DNA of 47,500 nt from Paracoccus sp. S1E-3 (GCF_013868135.1 NZ_JACEMU010000014.1:1-47500); one strand, 5' to 3'. Positions 35,547 to 43,676 are shown, counted from the stretch's first letter. Notes: generated by a model from the sequence alone, not told the origin. Translations and numbers: made by a program.

Positions 35547-36034
35547 TGACCAGAACCGTCCTGTTGACCTTGCAACGGATTGAGGAAGCGGTCGCGTCGC
35601 TCGCCTATATCACCGTGGCGGCCCTGCTGATCGGCGACGTGCTGGGCCGCGAGCTGCTCGGAACCTCGCTGCTGGGCGCGCAGAAGCTGGCGATCTATGC
35701 CGCCATCGTCGCCAGCTTCCTTGGCCTGTCGCTGGCCACCTCGGCGGGTGCGCATCTGCGCCCCGAGATCTTCGATCGCCTGTTTTCCGCCCGGCATGAC
35801 CGGCTGGTCAACCGCCTCAGCGATCTGTTCGCGGCGCTGTTCTTCGCCGGCATGGGGATGGTTGCGATCCATTTTGTTGCCCAATCGGCCGAATTCGGCG
35901 ACAGGGCGGCGATCTTCTATTTCCCGCTCTGGCCGATCCAGCTGGTGATGCCTTACGCCTTCTTTTCCTGCGCATTCCGCCATCTGGCCTATGCGCTGCA
36001 CCCGGAACTGCGACCGCAGGGGGCACCGGCATGA
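35543..36034 (+). CDS. TRAP transporter small permease (DctQ)
   Basis: This 163-aa protein starts at 35543 or 35546 and overlaps the DctP gene stop. It has four transmembrane helices (about 15-35, 50-70, 90-110, 125-145) and the DctQ motif GREL-G-SLLGAQKLAIY with VASFLGLSLATSAGAHLRPEIF. It is the small membrane subunit that pairs with the large permease; an ATGA overlap at 36031 couples the two genes. Confidence 0.88.
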   Translation: MMTRTVLLTLQRIEEAVASLAYITVAALLIGDVLGRELLGTSLLGAQKLAIYAAIVASFLGLSLATSAGAHLRPEIFDRLFSARHDRLVNRLSDLFAALFFAGMGMVAIHFVAQSAEFGDRAAIFYFPLWPIQLVMPYAFFSCAFRHLAYALHPELRPQGAPA

Positions 36035-37284
36035 TCTGGCTGCTTCTTCTGTGCATCGCGGCGCTGCTGGTCCTGCGCCAGAGCGCCATCGTCATCCTGC
36101 TGTTCGGCACCGCCTTCGTGCATCTGGTCTGGGGCGACGGGCATCTGGAATATCTCATCGAGGACATGTGGATCAGCCTCGACAACGATCTGATGCTGGC
36201 GATCCCGATGTTCCTGATCGCGGGCAACATCATGACCCGCGGATCGATTGCGCGCCGCCTGATCCGCATCACCACACTGCTGACCGATCCCCTGCCGGGC
36301 GGCCTTGGCGTGGCCGCGATCCTCAGCTGCGCGCTGTTCGCGGCGATCAGCGGGTCGTCCCCGGTGACGCTGCTGGCGGTGGGGGCGATCCTGTATCCGG
36401 CGTTGATCGAGAACGGCTATTCCAAGCGCTTCGCGCTCGGGGCGATCACCTCGGGCGGGACGCTGGGGATCATCATTCCGCCGTCGATCCCGCTGATCGT
36501 CTACGGGCTGGTGACCGAGCAATCCATCGCCGATCTGTTCGTGGCCGGGATCGGTCCGGGGATCCTGCTGACGATTGCGCTGGCGGGCTATGCGCTGTGG
36601 GTGAACCGCAAGCGCCCGGCGCGCCCGTTTCAGCGGGCCGAGTTCCTGCGCGCGCTGCGTGAGGGCATCTGGGCGCTGATGCTGCCGGTGGTGCTGCTGG
36701 GCGGGATCTATTCGGGCTATTTCTCGCCGACCGAGGCCGCCGCCGTGGGCCTTGCCTATGGCCTGCTGGTCGAGATGTTCATCCACCGCGAACTGACGCT
36801 GGCCGATTTTCACCGCACCATCATCGACGCCGCCAAGATGCTGGGGATGCTGTTTCCGATCATCGCCGTCGCGCTGAGCCTGAAGTCGGTGCTGACCATC
36901 GAACGCATTCCGCAGGAGATCGCTGTCTGGGTGACCTCGATGACCGACAGCCCGATTGCCTTCCTGCTGGCGGTGAACCTGCTGTTGCTGGTCGTGGGCT
37001 GCTTTCTGGATGTGGTCTCCGCCATCGTCATCCTTGCACCTTTGCTGCTGGCGCCGGCGCTGGCTTACGGCATCGATCCGATACATCTGGGCATCATCAT
37101 GGTGGTCAACCTGGAGATCGGCTTCCTGACGCCGCCCATTGGGCTGAACCTGTTCGTTGCCATGTCGGTCTTCCGCGAGCCGTTCAAAGAAATCTGCCTC
37201 GCGGTGCTGCCCTTCATCCTGATCATCATCGCTGTGCTGATGCTGATCGTCCTGATCCCGCAAATTTCGCTGTTCCTGCTTTAA
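36031..37284 (+). CDS. TRAP transporter large permease (DctM)
   Basis: This 417-aa protein has about 12 hydrophobic helices and the DctM signatures LFAAISGSSPVTLLAVGAI, LGAITSGGTLGIIIPPSIPLIVYG, GGIYSGYFSPTEAAAVGLAYGLLVE and GFLTPPIGLNLFVAMSV. It is the ion-coupled channel subunit of the TRAP uptake system. With DctP and DctQ it forms the likely importer of the substrate of this catabolic cluster. The YeiH-type gene follows after 14 bp. Confidence 0.93.
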   Translation: MIWLLLLCIAALLVLRQSAIVILLFGTAFVHLVWGDGHLEYLIEDMWISLDNDLMLAIPMFLIAGNIMTRGSIARRLIRITTLLTDPLPGGLGVAAILSCALFAAISGSSPVTLLAVGAILYPALIENGYSKRFALGAITSGGTLGIIIPPSIPLIVYGLVTEQSIADLFVAGIGPGILLTIALAGYALWVNRKRPARPFQRAEFLRALREGIWALMLPVVLLGGIYSGYFSPTEAAAVGLAYGLLVEMFIHRELTLADFHRTIIDAAKMLGMLFPIIAVALSLKSVLTIERIPQEIAVWVTSMTDSPIAFLLAVNLLLLVVGCFLDVVSAIVILAPLLLAPALAYGIDPIHLGIIMVVNLEIGFLTPPIGLNLFVAMSVFREPFKEICLAVLPFILIIIAVLMLIVLIPQISLFLL

Positions 37285-37298
37285 ATCGGATCCGCCCC

Positions 37299-38312
37299 AT
37301 GCGCCTGTTGTCCTCGCCGCGCTCTCCCGTCACGGCCCTGCCATTCACCCAGCAGATCGGCCGGCTGGCGCGCGGCTTCCTGCTGGCCTGTCTGGTCGCG
37401 GCGGCGGCGCGGTTCCTGTCGGATCATTACGGCGCGCCGGCGATGCTGATGGCGCTGCTGATCGGGATGGCCTTCAATTTCCTTGCCGCCGATCCGCTTT
37501 GCGCGCCGGGGCTGGCCGTCACCTCGACGACGCTGCTGCGCGCCGGCGTGGCGCTGCTGGGCTTCAAGCTGAGCGTGGCCGAACTGGCCGAGCTTGGCTT
37601 TCGCTCCTTCGCGGTGGTGCTGGGGCTGATGGCCCTGACCATCGGCTTCGGCGTCGCCGTGGCGCCGCTGCTGAAACGGCGCTGGCGCTTCGGGCTGCTG
37701 ACCGGGGGATCGGTGGCGATCTGCGGGGCCTCGGCGGCGCTGGCGATCTCGGCCCTGCTGCCGAAGGGCAAGCAGCTGGAACAGGACACGCTGTTCACCG
37801 TGGTCGCGGTGACGGCGCTGTCGACGCTGGCGATGATCTTCTATCCGGTGCTGTTTTCCATGCTGGGACTGAGCGATGCGCAATCGGGCTTCCTGATCGG
37901 GGCCACCGTGCATGACGTGGCGCAGGTCGTGGGCGCGGGCTATTCGATCAGCGAGACCGCCGGCAATATCGCCACCATCGTGAAGCTGCAGCGGGTGGTC
38001 ATGCTGCCGGTGGTGCTGCTGATCGTGATCCTCGTCTCGGGCGAGGGGCAGGCGAAATCGCTGCGCCTGCCGGGCTTCGTGGTCGCATTCCTGGCCTGTT
38101 TCGCGCTGAACAGCACCGGGCTTGTCCCGGAACGCGCCGCCGCCCTGGCCGCGCAGGGCTCGCAGTGGCTGTTGCTGATCGCGATCTCGGCACTGGGGGT
38201 GCGGACCTCGCTTTCGGCGGTGTTCAGCCTTGGCCCGCGCCACCTGCTGCTGATCGTGGCCGAGACCGCGTTCCTGCTGCTGATGGCGCTGGTTGCGGTG
38301 CGGTTCCTGTGA
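37299..38312 (+). CDS. yeiH: YeiH/UPF0324-family putative sulfate/sulfite exporter
   Basis: This 337-aa polytopic membrane protein (about 10 helices) has the YeiH family motifs LLRAGVALLGFKLS, LLTGGSVAICGASAALAISALLPK, LIGATVHDVAQVVGAGYSIS and NIATIVKLQRVVMLPVV. The family is annotated as putative sulfate exporters, with little direct proof. Its place right after the TRAP genes and in a cluster with a TauD-type dioxygenase fits export of sulfite or sulfate released from an organosulfonate. It is the last gene before the long AT-rich gap. Confidence 0.85.
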   Translation: MRLLSSPRSPVTALPFTQQIGRLARGFLLACLVAAAARFLSDHYGAPAMLMALLIGMAFNFLAADPLCAPGLAVTSTTLLRAGVALLGFKLSVAELAELGFRSFAVVLGLMALTIGFGVAVAPLLKRRWRFGLLTGGSVAICGASAALAISALLPKGKQLEQDTLFTVVAVTALSTLAMIFYPVLFSMLGLSDAQSGFLIGATVHDVAQVVGAGYSISETAGNIATIVKLQRVVMLPVVLLIVILVSGEGQAKSLRLPGFVVAFLACFALNSTGLVPERAAALAAQGSQWLLLIAISALGVRTSLSAVFSLGPRHLLLIVAETAFLLLMALVAVRFL

Positions 38313-38835
38313 CCTGCCGATGTGATTCGCGACGCGCCAGGCCGCCCGAGCGGGGCCTTGCCGCAGTCCGGCCGTGCAGGGCACGGGACAAACTCGTCCG
38401 ATATTCGGTAGGAGGTGCGGATATGCGGTCCGGCCCCTAAATGCCGAGGCCATCTAGTCTATGAAATTCTGTAGGCCAATTGTGGCGCGAATTGAAATTT
38501 CTAATCGTTTGTATCGACGCGAAGCGGGGTCCGTTTCGCGAGGAGATTTTTATTTGCTGATGAATATTATTCCTGGCTTTTGCATTTTGCATCTTCCGAT
38601 TATTTTATGTGTATAAATCCGAGCGAATTACGAGGCGATGGTTTGCGCCATTTTTTATCTGCAAGCATTTGATTCTAATCATGAAAAGGTGACCTATCGG
38701 CAAATGGTGCGCCAGCACGTCACTGCTGGAGATAAATTCATTAATTTCAGATAGTTATTTTGATCAACCTGTCCTGCGCTGGCGGTTGGGCAGGACGCAG
38801 GACCGGCAGGCAGGCGAATATCCGCTGCTGCGACG
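38313..38835. other. AT-rich non-coding stretch upstream of adiA
   Basis: No gene is called in about 520 bp. From about 38460 to 38770 the sequence becomes clearly AT-rich, unlike the GC-rich genes on both sides. An inverted repeat of 10 bp (38518-38527 with 38531-38540, one G-T pair, GGT loop) is followed after 6 nt by TTTTTATTT and may terminate transcription from yeiH. A 19-codon frame at 38560 (MNIIPGFCILHLPIILCV) has no well-placed ribosome site. TTGATCAA at 38760-38767 is a short palindrome without Fnr spacing. Confidence 0.6.
38518..38555 (+). terminator. possible terminator of the TRAP/yeiH operon
   Basis: The stem CGCGAAGCGG / CCGTTTCGCG (38518-38540, GGT loop) is followed by AGGAGA and a T-rich run (38547-38555). 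The T-run is offset by six bases from the stem and the hairpin is 200 bp beyond the yeiH stop, so termination is plausible rather than clear. Confidence 0.4.
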
Positions 38836-38849
38836 TTGATTTAAATCAA
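38836..38849. promoter_or_regulatory. perfect Fnr/FnrL box upstream of adiA
   Basis: TTGAT-TTAA-ATCAA matches the Fnr consensus TTGAT-N4-ATCAA at all ten defined bases. Its centre (38842.5) lies about 41 bp before the start point predicted from the -10 box at 38871. That is the class II activator position. It indicates induction of the decarboxylase/antiporter genes at low oxygen. Confidence 0.8.
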
Positions 38850-38870
38850 AGTCACGCGTGATTCCGGGAA

Positions 38871-38876
38871 TAGATT
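38871..38876 (+). promoter_or_regulatory. -10 element of the adiA promoter
   Basis: TAGATT matches TATAAT at four of six positions. It predicts transcription from about 38883, placing the Fnr box at about -41. No good -35 is needed when Fnr occupies that site. Confidence 0.5.
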
Positions 38877-38915
38877 GCGCAGCGTTTCTGACGCAATTAT
38901 CGAATGGAGATTAAC

Positions 38916-41201
38916 ATGCCGTCACGATTTAAGTTGAAATTGCCCATGAAGGTGCTGCTGGTTCACAAGCCCATTTCGCGGGATTCGGCCGGTTGCCGCG
39001 CCGTCTCGGATCTGGTCGAAGAACTGGACCGCCGCGAGATCGACGTGGTGCATTCCTGCCGCGCCGACGATGCGCTGGCGATCATCAATTCCGATCCGAC
39101 CATTCAGGGGCTGCTGCTCGACTGGGAACTGCAGGACGCTGATCACGTCGAACCGGCCCTGACCGTCCTGAACGCGATGCGCGAGGTGAATGCCGATCTG
39201 CCGATCTTCCTGGTGGCCGAGCGCAGCGTGGCCTCGGCGCTGTCGGCCGATGTCATGACCAAGGCCGACGACTTCATCTGGCTGCTGGAGGACACGACCG
39301 ACTTCATCGGCGGCCGTATCATGGCGGCGATTGCGCGTTATCGCGCCACCGTCCTGCCGCCGATGTTCGAAGCTCTGGTCCGGTTTTCCCGCACCAACGA
39401 ATATTCCTGGCACACGCCCGGCCATACCGGTGGCACCGGCTTTCTGACCTCGCCCGCAGGTCGCGCCTTCTTCGAGTTCTTCGGCGAAAGCCTGTTCCGT
39501 TCGGACCTCTCGATCTCGGTCGGCGAACTGGGGTCGCTGCTGGACCATACCGGTCCCATCGGCGAGGGCGAGAAATACGCCGCCAAAGTCTTTGGTGCCG
39601 ACCGCACCTATTACGTGACCAACGGATCGTCGACCTCGAACCGGGTGATCCTGATGGCCAGCGTGACCCGCGATCAGGTGGCGCTTTGCGACCGCAACTG
39701 CCACAAGTCGGTGGAACATGCGATGACCCTGTCTGGCGCGATCCCGACCTACCTGATGCCGACCCGCAACGCGCTAGGCATCATCGGCCCGATCCCGCCC
39801 GAGCGGCTGACGCCTGCCGCGCTACGCCGCATCGTCAGCGACAACCCCTTGGCCGGTGGCGGCGCCAAGCCCGTGCATGCGGTCGTCACCAACTCCACCT
39901 ATGACGGGCTGTGCTACAATGTTGCGCGGGTCGAGGAATTGCTGGGCGAAAGCGTCGACCGGCTGCATTTCGACGAAGCCTGGTATGCCTATGCCCGCTT
40001 CAACCCGATCTATCGCGAGCGTTACGGCATGCATGGAGAGCCGGGCACCCGCGACCGCAGCAAGCCCACGGTCTTCACCACCCATTCGACCCACAAGCTG
40101 CTGGCGGCGCTGTCGCAGGCTTCAATGATCCATGTCCGCGACGGCCGCAACCCGATCGACCATGCCCGCTTCAACGAGGCGTTCATGATGCATGCCTCGA
40201 CCTCGCCCTCCTATCCGATCATCGCCTCGAATGATGTGTCGGCGGCGATGATGGAAGGTTCGGGCGAGAAGCTGACCGGCGAATCCATCCGCGAGGCGAT
40301 TGCCTTCCGCCAGATGATCGCCCGCCTGAACGCCGAGATTTCGGACGAAGGCGGCTGGTTCTTCGACATCTGGCAGCCTTCCGAGGTCAGCGATGCGCGC
40401 GGCACGAAGGTGGCATTCCACGAATGCGACCCGGCCTGGCTGGCGCAGGAACAATCGGCCTGGCATCTGGCGCCCAATGCCAAATGGCACGGTTTCGGCA
40501 ATATCGAGGCGGGCTACTGCATGCTCGACCCGATCAAGGTGTCGATCCTGACGCCGGGCATGGATGCGCAGGGCGACATGAAATCGGTGGGCATCCCCGC
40601 AACCGTCGTCACCGCCTATCTGGGCGCGCGCGACATCGTGGTCGAAAAGACCACCGATTTCACCATCCTGATCCTGTTCTCGCTGGGCGTGACCAAGGGT
40701 AAATGGGGCACGCTGGTCAATGCGCTGCTGGATTTCCGCAAGGATTACGACGCCAATACGCCGCTGGAGCGCGCCATCCCGCAACTGGTCGCCAGTCATC
40801 CCGAACGTTATCGCGGCATGGGTCTGCGCGATCTGGCCGACCGGATGTTCGCGACCATGGGCGAGCTGAAGACCACGAAAACCATGTCCGAAGCTTTCGA
40901 GATCCTGCCGACCCCCGACCTCAGCCCGGTCGCGGCTTACGAGGAACTGGTGCGCGGCAATATCGAAAAAGTGGTGCTGGACGATCTGGCCGGGCGGACG
41001 CTGGCGACCGGGGTTGTTCCCTATCCGCCGGGCATCCCGCTGATGATGCCGGGCGAGAATGCCGGTCCCGCCGATGGTGCGCTGATCGGCTATCTGAAGT
41101 CGCTGGAAGCCTTTGACGAGCGGTTCCCCGGCTTCGGCCACGACACCCACGGCATCGAGATCGAGGACGGTGTCTATCACGCCCTCGTGGTCCGGCAGTA
41201 A
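38916..41201 (+). CDS. adiA: biodegradative arginine (Orn/Lys/Arg) decarboxylase, AdiA-like
   Basis: The ATG at 38916 is preferred over 38904 because GGAGA at 38906-38910 sits 5-6 nt upstream; this gives 761 aa. The N-terminal domain (about 8-125) is the response-regulator-like wing domain of this family. The PLP domain follows, with WHTPGHTGGTGFLTSPAGRAFFEFFG, YYVTNGSSTSNR, HFDEAWYAYARF and the PLP lysine K394 in THSTHKLLAALSQASMIHV. A C-terminal domain completes it. The length and the HSTHKLL motif are closest to AdiA; lysine or ornithine as substrate cannot be ruled out. It decarboxylates arginine to agmatine with proton consumption. It is coupled to the antiporter gene 12 bp downstream and preceded by the Fnr promoter. 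Confidence 0.85.
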   Translation: MPSRFKLKLPMKVLLVHKPISRDSAGCRAVSDLVEELDRREIDVVHSCRADDALAIINSDPTIQGLLLDWELQDADHVEPALTVLNAMREVNADLPIFLVAERSVASALSADVMTKADDFIWLLEDTTDFIGGRIMAAIARYRATVLPPMFEALVRFSRTNEYSWHTPGHTGGTGFLTSPAGRAFFEFFGESLFRSDLSISVGELGSLLDHTGPIGEGEKYAAKVFGADRTYYVTNGSSTSNRVILMASVTRDQVALCDRNCHKSVEHAMTLSGAIPTYLMPTRNALGIIGPIPPERLTPAALRRIVSDNPLAGGGAKPVHAVVTNSTYDGLCYNVARVEELLGESVDRLHFDEAWYAYARFNPIYRERYGMHGEPGTRDRSKPTVFTTHSTHKLLAALSQASMIHVRDGRNPIDHARFNEAFMMHASTSPSYPIIASNDVSAAMMEGSGEKLTGESIREAIAFRQMIARLNAEISDEGGWFFDIWQPSEVSDARGTKVAFHECDPAWLAQEQSAWHLAPNAKWHGFGNIEAGYCMLDPIKVSILTPGMDAQGDMKSVGIPATVVTAYLGARDIVVEKTTDFTILILFSLGVTKGKWGTLVNALLDFRKDYDANTPLERAIPQLVASHPERYRGMGLRDLADRMFATMGELKTTKTMSEAFEILPTPDLSPVAAYEELVRGNIEKVVLDDLAGRTLATGVVPYPPGIPLMMPGENAGPADGALIGYLKSLEAFDERFPGFGHDTHGIEIEDGVYHALVVRQ

Positions 41202-41213
41202 GGAGGGCGGAAC

Positions 41214-42749
41214 ATGGCTGACGTTCAAACCGCTGCCTCTACGGCCAGCACGGCTGGCAAGATGGGGCTGGTCCCGGCGACCCTGATGGTCGCGGGCAAT
41301 ATGATGGGGTCGGGGGTGTTCATGCTTCCGGCCAACCTTTCGGCCATCGGCAGCATCGCGCTGATCGGCTGGCTGATCACCGTGGTGGGGGCGGTGGCAC
41401 TGGCCATCGTCTTCGCCAAGCTCGCATCCATCGACCCGGCGGCGGGCGGGCCTTACGCCTATACGCGCAAGGTCTTTGGCGATTACATGGGCTATCAGAC
41501 CAATCTGGTCTATTGGCTGGCCAATGTCATCGGCAACGTGGCGCTGGCGATTGCCGGCCTTGGCTACCTGTCGCATTTCTTCCCGGCGCTGAACCAGCCC
41601 GTCATTCTGGCCTTCGCGGCCATCGCGGTGATCTGGTTCTTCACCTATGCCAATATCCTCGGGCCGCAGCTGGTCGGGCGGGTGCAATCCGTCACCACCA
41701 TCTTCGCGCTGATCCCGATTCTGGGCACGGCGCTGTTCGGCTGGTTCTGGTTCAGCGGCGAGATCTATGCCGATGCCTGGAACGTGTCGGGCAAAAGCGA
41801 CACCAGTGCGGTGATGGCGACGCTGACCTTCACGCTCTGGGCGTTCATCGGGGTGGAAAGCGCCTCGGTCTCGGCGGGGGTGGTGGAAAACCCCAAGCGC
41901 AACGTGCCCATCGCCACCATTGGCGGGGTGGTGCTGGCCTCTGTCGCCTATGTGCTGAGTTCGTCGGTCATCATGGGGATGATCCCCAATGCGGAACTGG
42001 TCGTGTCCTCGGCCCCCTTCGCCGATGCCGCGCGGCTGGCGCTTGGCGACATGGCGGGCGGCATGGTGGCGCTGTGCGCGGCCGTCGGCTGCCTCGGCTC
42101 GCTGGCGGGCTGGACGCTGCTGGTCGGGCAATCGGCCAAGGCGGCGGCCGATGACGGGTTGTTCCCCGGCATCTTCGCCAAGGTGAACCGGCGCAACGTG
42201 CCCTCCATCGGGCTGGCCATCGTCGCCGGGCTGATGAGCCTTCAGGTGCTGGCCACCATGTCGCCCACCGCCAGCGAGCAGTTCGGCAAGATCGCCTCGA
42301 TCTCGGTGATCCTGACGCTGCTGCCCTATATCTACTCGATGATCTCGGTGCAGATTCTGGGTTATGGCAAGATGAGCCACAACCAGTACACGTTCATCGT
42401 GGCGGCGGGGCTTGTCGGCGCGGTCTACTGCCTGACCGCAATGGTCGGCTCGGACGGCCAGCAGGTGCGTTGGGCGCTGATCTTCGTGATCGCGTCGGTG
42501 GTGTTCTATTCCTCCTCGATCGCGCGCAAACGCGAGATGGAAGAACAGCATCTGCATCCCGGCGGGGTGGCGCCGGTCTGGGTGCGCTATCTGGCGCTCG
42601 GGGTGACGATTCTGGCGCTGATGATGACCTTCTGGCTGTCCATCGGTCAGGACCGCGACCTGAACCTGCGCTTCCGCGATCCGCCGCCGCCGGCCGTGGC
42701 CGAGCAGCTGGCCCCCGCGTCTGCACCTGCACCCGCGCCTGCGCAGTAA
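41214..42749 (+). CDS. adiC: AdiC-like arginine:agmatine antiporter
   Basis: This 511-aa APC-superfamily antiporter closely follows E. coli AdiC as I recall it: MVAGNMMGSGVFMLPANLS, GGPYAYTRKVFGDYMGYQTN, YWLANVIGN, TLWAFIGVESASVSAGVVENPKRNVPIATIGG, MGMIPNAEL and GWTLLVGQSAKAAADDGLFP. The match covers the GSG substrate loop and the ESAS segment. AdiC exchanges external arginine for agmatine, so with the decarboxylase it removes cytosolic protons. The protein is about 65 aa longer than AdiC, with an extra hydrophobic segment (VRYLALGVTILALMMTFWL) and a Pro/Ala-rich tail. AGGAGG precedes the ATG. Confidence 0.88.
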   Translation: MADVQTAASTASTAGKMGLVPATLMVAGNMMGSGVFMLPANLSAIGSIALIGWLITVVGAVALAIVFAKLASIDPAAGGPYAYTRKVFGDYMGYQTNLVYWLANVIGNVALAIAGLGYLSHFFPALNQPVILAFAAIAVIWFFTYANILGPQLVGRVQSVTTIFALIPILGTALFGWFWFSGEIYADAWNVSGKSDTSAVMATLTFTLWAFIGVESASVSAGVVENPKRNVPIATIGGVVLASVAYVLSSSVIMGMIPNAELVVSSAPFADAARLALGDMAGGMVALCAAVGCLGSLAGWTLLVGQSAKAAADDGLFPGIFAKVNRRNVPSIGLAIVAGLMSLQVLATMSPTASEQFGKIASISVILTLLPYIYSMISVQILGYGKMSHNQYTFIVAAGLVGAVYCLTAMVGSDGQQVRWALIFVIASVVFYSSSIARKREMEEQHLHPGGVAPVWVRYLALGVTILALMMTFWLSIGQDRDLNLRFRDPPPPAVAEQLAPASAPAPAPAQ

Positions 42750-42800
42750 CGGCGATCCGTCGCCTGCGCGCCGGCTGAACGCGGCGCGAAACGACCTGAA

Positions 42801-42827
42801 CCGGCGCCCCTCGGGTGCCGGTTTTCT
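42801..42827 (+). terminator. intrinsic terminator after adiC
   Basis: The 9-bp stem CCGGCGCCC (42801-42809) / GGGTGCCGG (42813-42821) has one G-T pair and a CTC loop, followed by TTTTCT. It separates the arginine genes from the copper promoter 40 bp downstream. Confidence 0.85.
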
Positions 42828-42866
42828 CATGCCTGCGATTGCGACTGGTGGCGGCCCGAAAACCCC

Positions 42867-42897
42867 TTGACCTTCCAACGGTGGGAAACCCCATATC
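42867..42897 (+). promoter_or_regulatory. CueR-type promoter of the copZ operon
   Basis: TTGACC (42867-42872) and CATATC (42892-42897) are separated by a 19-bp spacer that contains the dyad TTCC-N7-GGAA (TTCCAACGGTGGGAA, 42873-42887). A long spacer with a central dyad is the hallmark of MerR/CueR promoters, which are untwisted by the activator when Cu(I) binds. The predicted start is near 42904, 26 bp before the CopZ ATG. The copA promoter at 43646 has the same layout. Confidence 0.88.
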
Positions 42898-42929
42898 CGG
42901 TGCCGGACACGCAAAGAAGGAGGTTTCCG

Positions 42930-43124
42930 ATGAAACTGCATGTCGAGAACATGACCTGCGGCGGCTGCGCGGGCGCGGTCAGCAAGACGCTTACCCGGCT
43001 GGATGAAAACGCCAAGGTCTCTGCCGATCCGGCCAGCCGGACCGTCACCGTCGAGACCTCAGCCGCGCCGGCCGAGGTGCTGAAGGCGCTGGATGCCGCC
43101 GGTTTCCCCGCCGTCGCGAAATAA
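42930..43124 (+). CDS. copZ: CopZ-like copper chaperone (HMA domain)
   Basis: The ATG at 42930 has AAGGAGG at 42916-42922 and gives 64 aa; a frame opening at 42867 starts inside the -35 box and is rejected. It is a single heavy-metal-associated domain with the copper site MTCGGC near the N-terminus (residues 8-13) and the AAGFPAV end. It carries Cu(I) in the cytosol, probably to the CopA ATPase encoded 590 bp downstream. It is expressed from a CueR-type promoter and co-transcribed with the DUF305 gene. Confidence 0.9.
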   Translation: MKLHVENMTCGGCAGAVSKTLTRLDENAKVSADPASRTVTVETSAAPAEVLKALDAAGFPAVAK

Positions 43125-43134
43125 GGAGCAGACC

Positions 43135-43521
43135 ATGAACAAGCTGACACCGATCTTCATCGCCGGCGCCCTCGCCATCTCGGCCGGGCTTGCCATCGCG
43201 CAGGGGCAAGCCACGCAGGAGACCGCCCCGATGGAAGGCCATGACATGAGTGCGATGGCGGCCGAGAGCCCTTCGACTGCGGCCTATCAGCAGGCGATGG
43301 ACCGGATGCACAAGGACATGATGGTCGATTACACGGGAAATGCCGATGTCGATTTCATGCGCGGCATGATCCCCCATCATCAGGGCGCCATCGACATGGC
43401 GAAGGTGGCGCTGGAATATGGCTCTGACCCCGAGGTGCGCAAGCTGGCCGAGGAGGTCATTGCCGCGCAGGAGGCCGAGATCACCATGATGCAGGACTGG
43501 CTGAAGGCGCGGGGCGAGTAA
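43135..43521 (+). CDS. DUF305 exported protein (CopM-like)
   Basis: The ATG at 43135 follows AAGGAG (43123-43128) and gives 128 aa. There is a signal peptide ([20 protein letters not shown], cleavage near AIA-QG). The mature part has the DUF305 signature [20 protein letters not shown] with the paired His, and many Met residues ([25 protein letters not shown]), which suits periplasmic Cu(I)/Ag(I) binding. It lies 10 bp after copZ under the CueR-type promoter, so a copper-tolerance role is a good inference. A terminator follows. Confidence 0.88.
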   Translation: MNKLTPIFIAGALAISAGLAIAQGQATQETAPMEGHDMSAMAAESPSTAAYQQAMDRMHKDMMVDYTGNADVDFMRGMIPHHQGAIDMAKVALEYGSDPEVRKLAEEVIAAQEAEITMMQDWLKARGE

Positions 43522-43543
43522 CGGCCGCCCCCTCAAGACGACC

Positions 43544-43573
43544 AAGGCCGGCGCCCGCGCCGGCCTTTTTTTC
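43544..43573 (+). terminator. intrinsic terminator after the copZ-DUF305 operon
   Basis: The perfect 10-bp stem AAGGCCGGCG (43544-43553) / CGCCGGCCTT (43558-43567) has a CCCG loop and runs into a T-run (43566-43572). It is a strong rho-independent terminator, so copA needs its own promoter. Confidence 0.92.
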
Positions 43574-43601
43574 GCGATCACGGCTGCCTATTTTCCCAAT
43601 G

Positions 43602-43616
43602 TTCCAGTCATGGGAA
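43602..43616. promoter_or_regulatory. extra CueR-like operator upstream of the copA promoter
   Basis: TTCCAGTCATGGGAA keeps the TTCC-N7-GGAA dyad of the two copper promoters and is followed by GGTT. It begins exactly 50 bp before the matching dyad of the copA promoter (43652). No -35/-10 pair fits around it, so it is not itself an evident promoter. It may be an auxiliary or decayed CueR site. Confidence 0.5.
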
Positions 43617-43645
43617 GGTTTTTCACCGAAACGCCGTTTTGGTCC

Positions 43646-43676
43646 TTGACCTTCCCACGATGGGAAGCCCCATATC
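43646..43676 (+). promoter_or_regulatory. CueR-type promoter of copA
   Basis: TTGACC (43646-43651) and CATATC (43671-43676) have a 19-bp spacer with the dyad TTCCCACGATGGGAA (43652-43666). It closely matches the copZ promoter, and the downstream bases CCGATGCCGGAC are also nearly the same. Transcription should start near 43683, which rules out any start codon upstream of it and supports the ATG at 43715. Confidence 0.9.

Noticed and set aside
38560..38616. Hydrophobic micro-ORF in the AT-rich gap
   Set aside because: The nearest ribosome site is about 15 nt too far from the ATG, and open AT-rich frames of this size are expected by chance.
38760..38767. TTGATCAA as a second Fnr site
   Set aside because: The two halves are adjacent without the 4-bp spacer that Fnr needs.
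40122..42941. 939-codon open frame on the minus strand
   Set aside because: It is antisense to adiA and adiC and also runs across the intrinsic terminator and the CueR promoter; no family motif.
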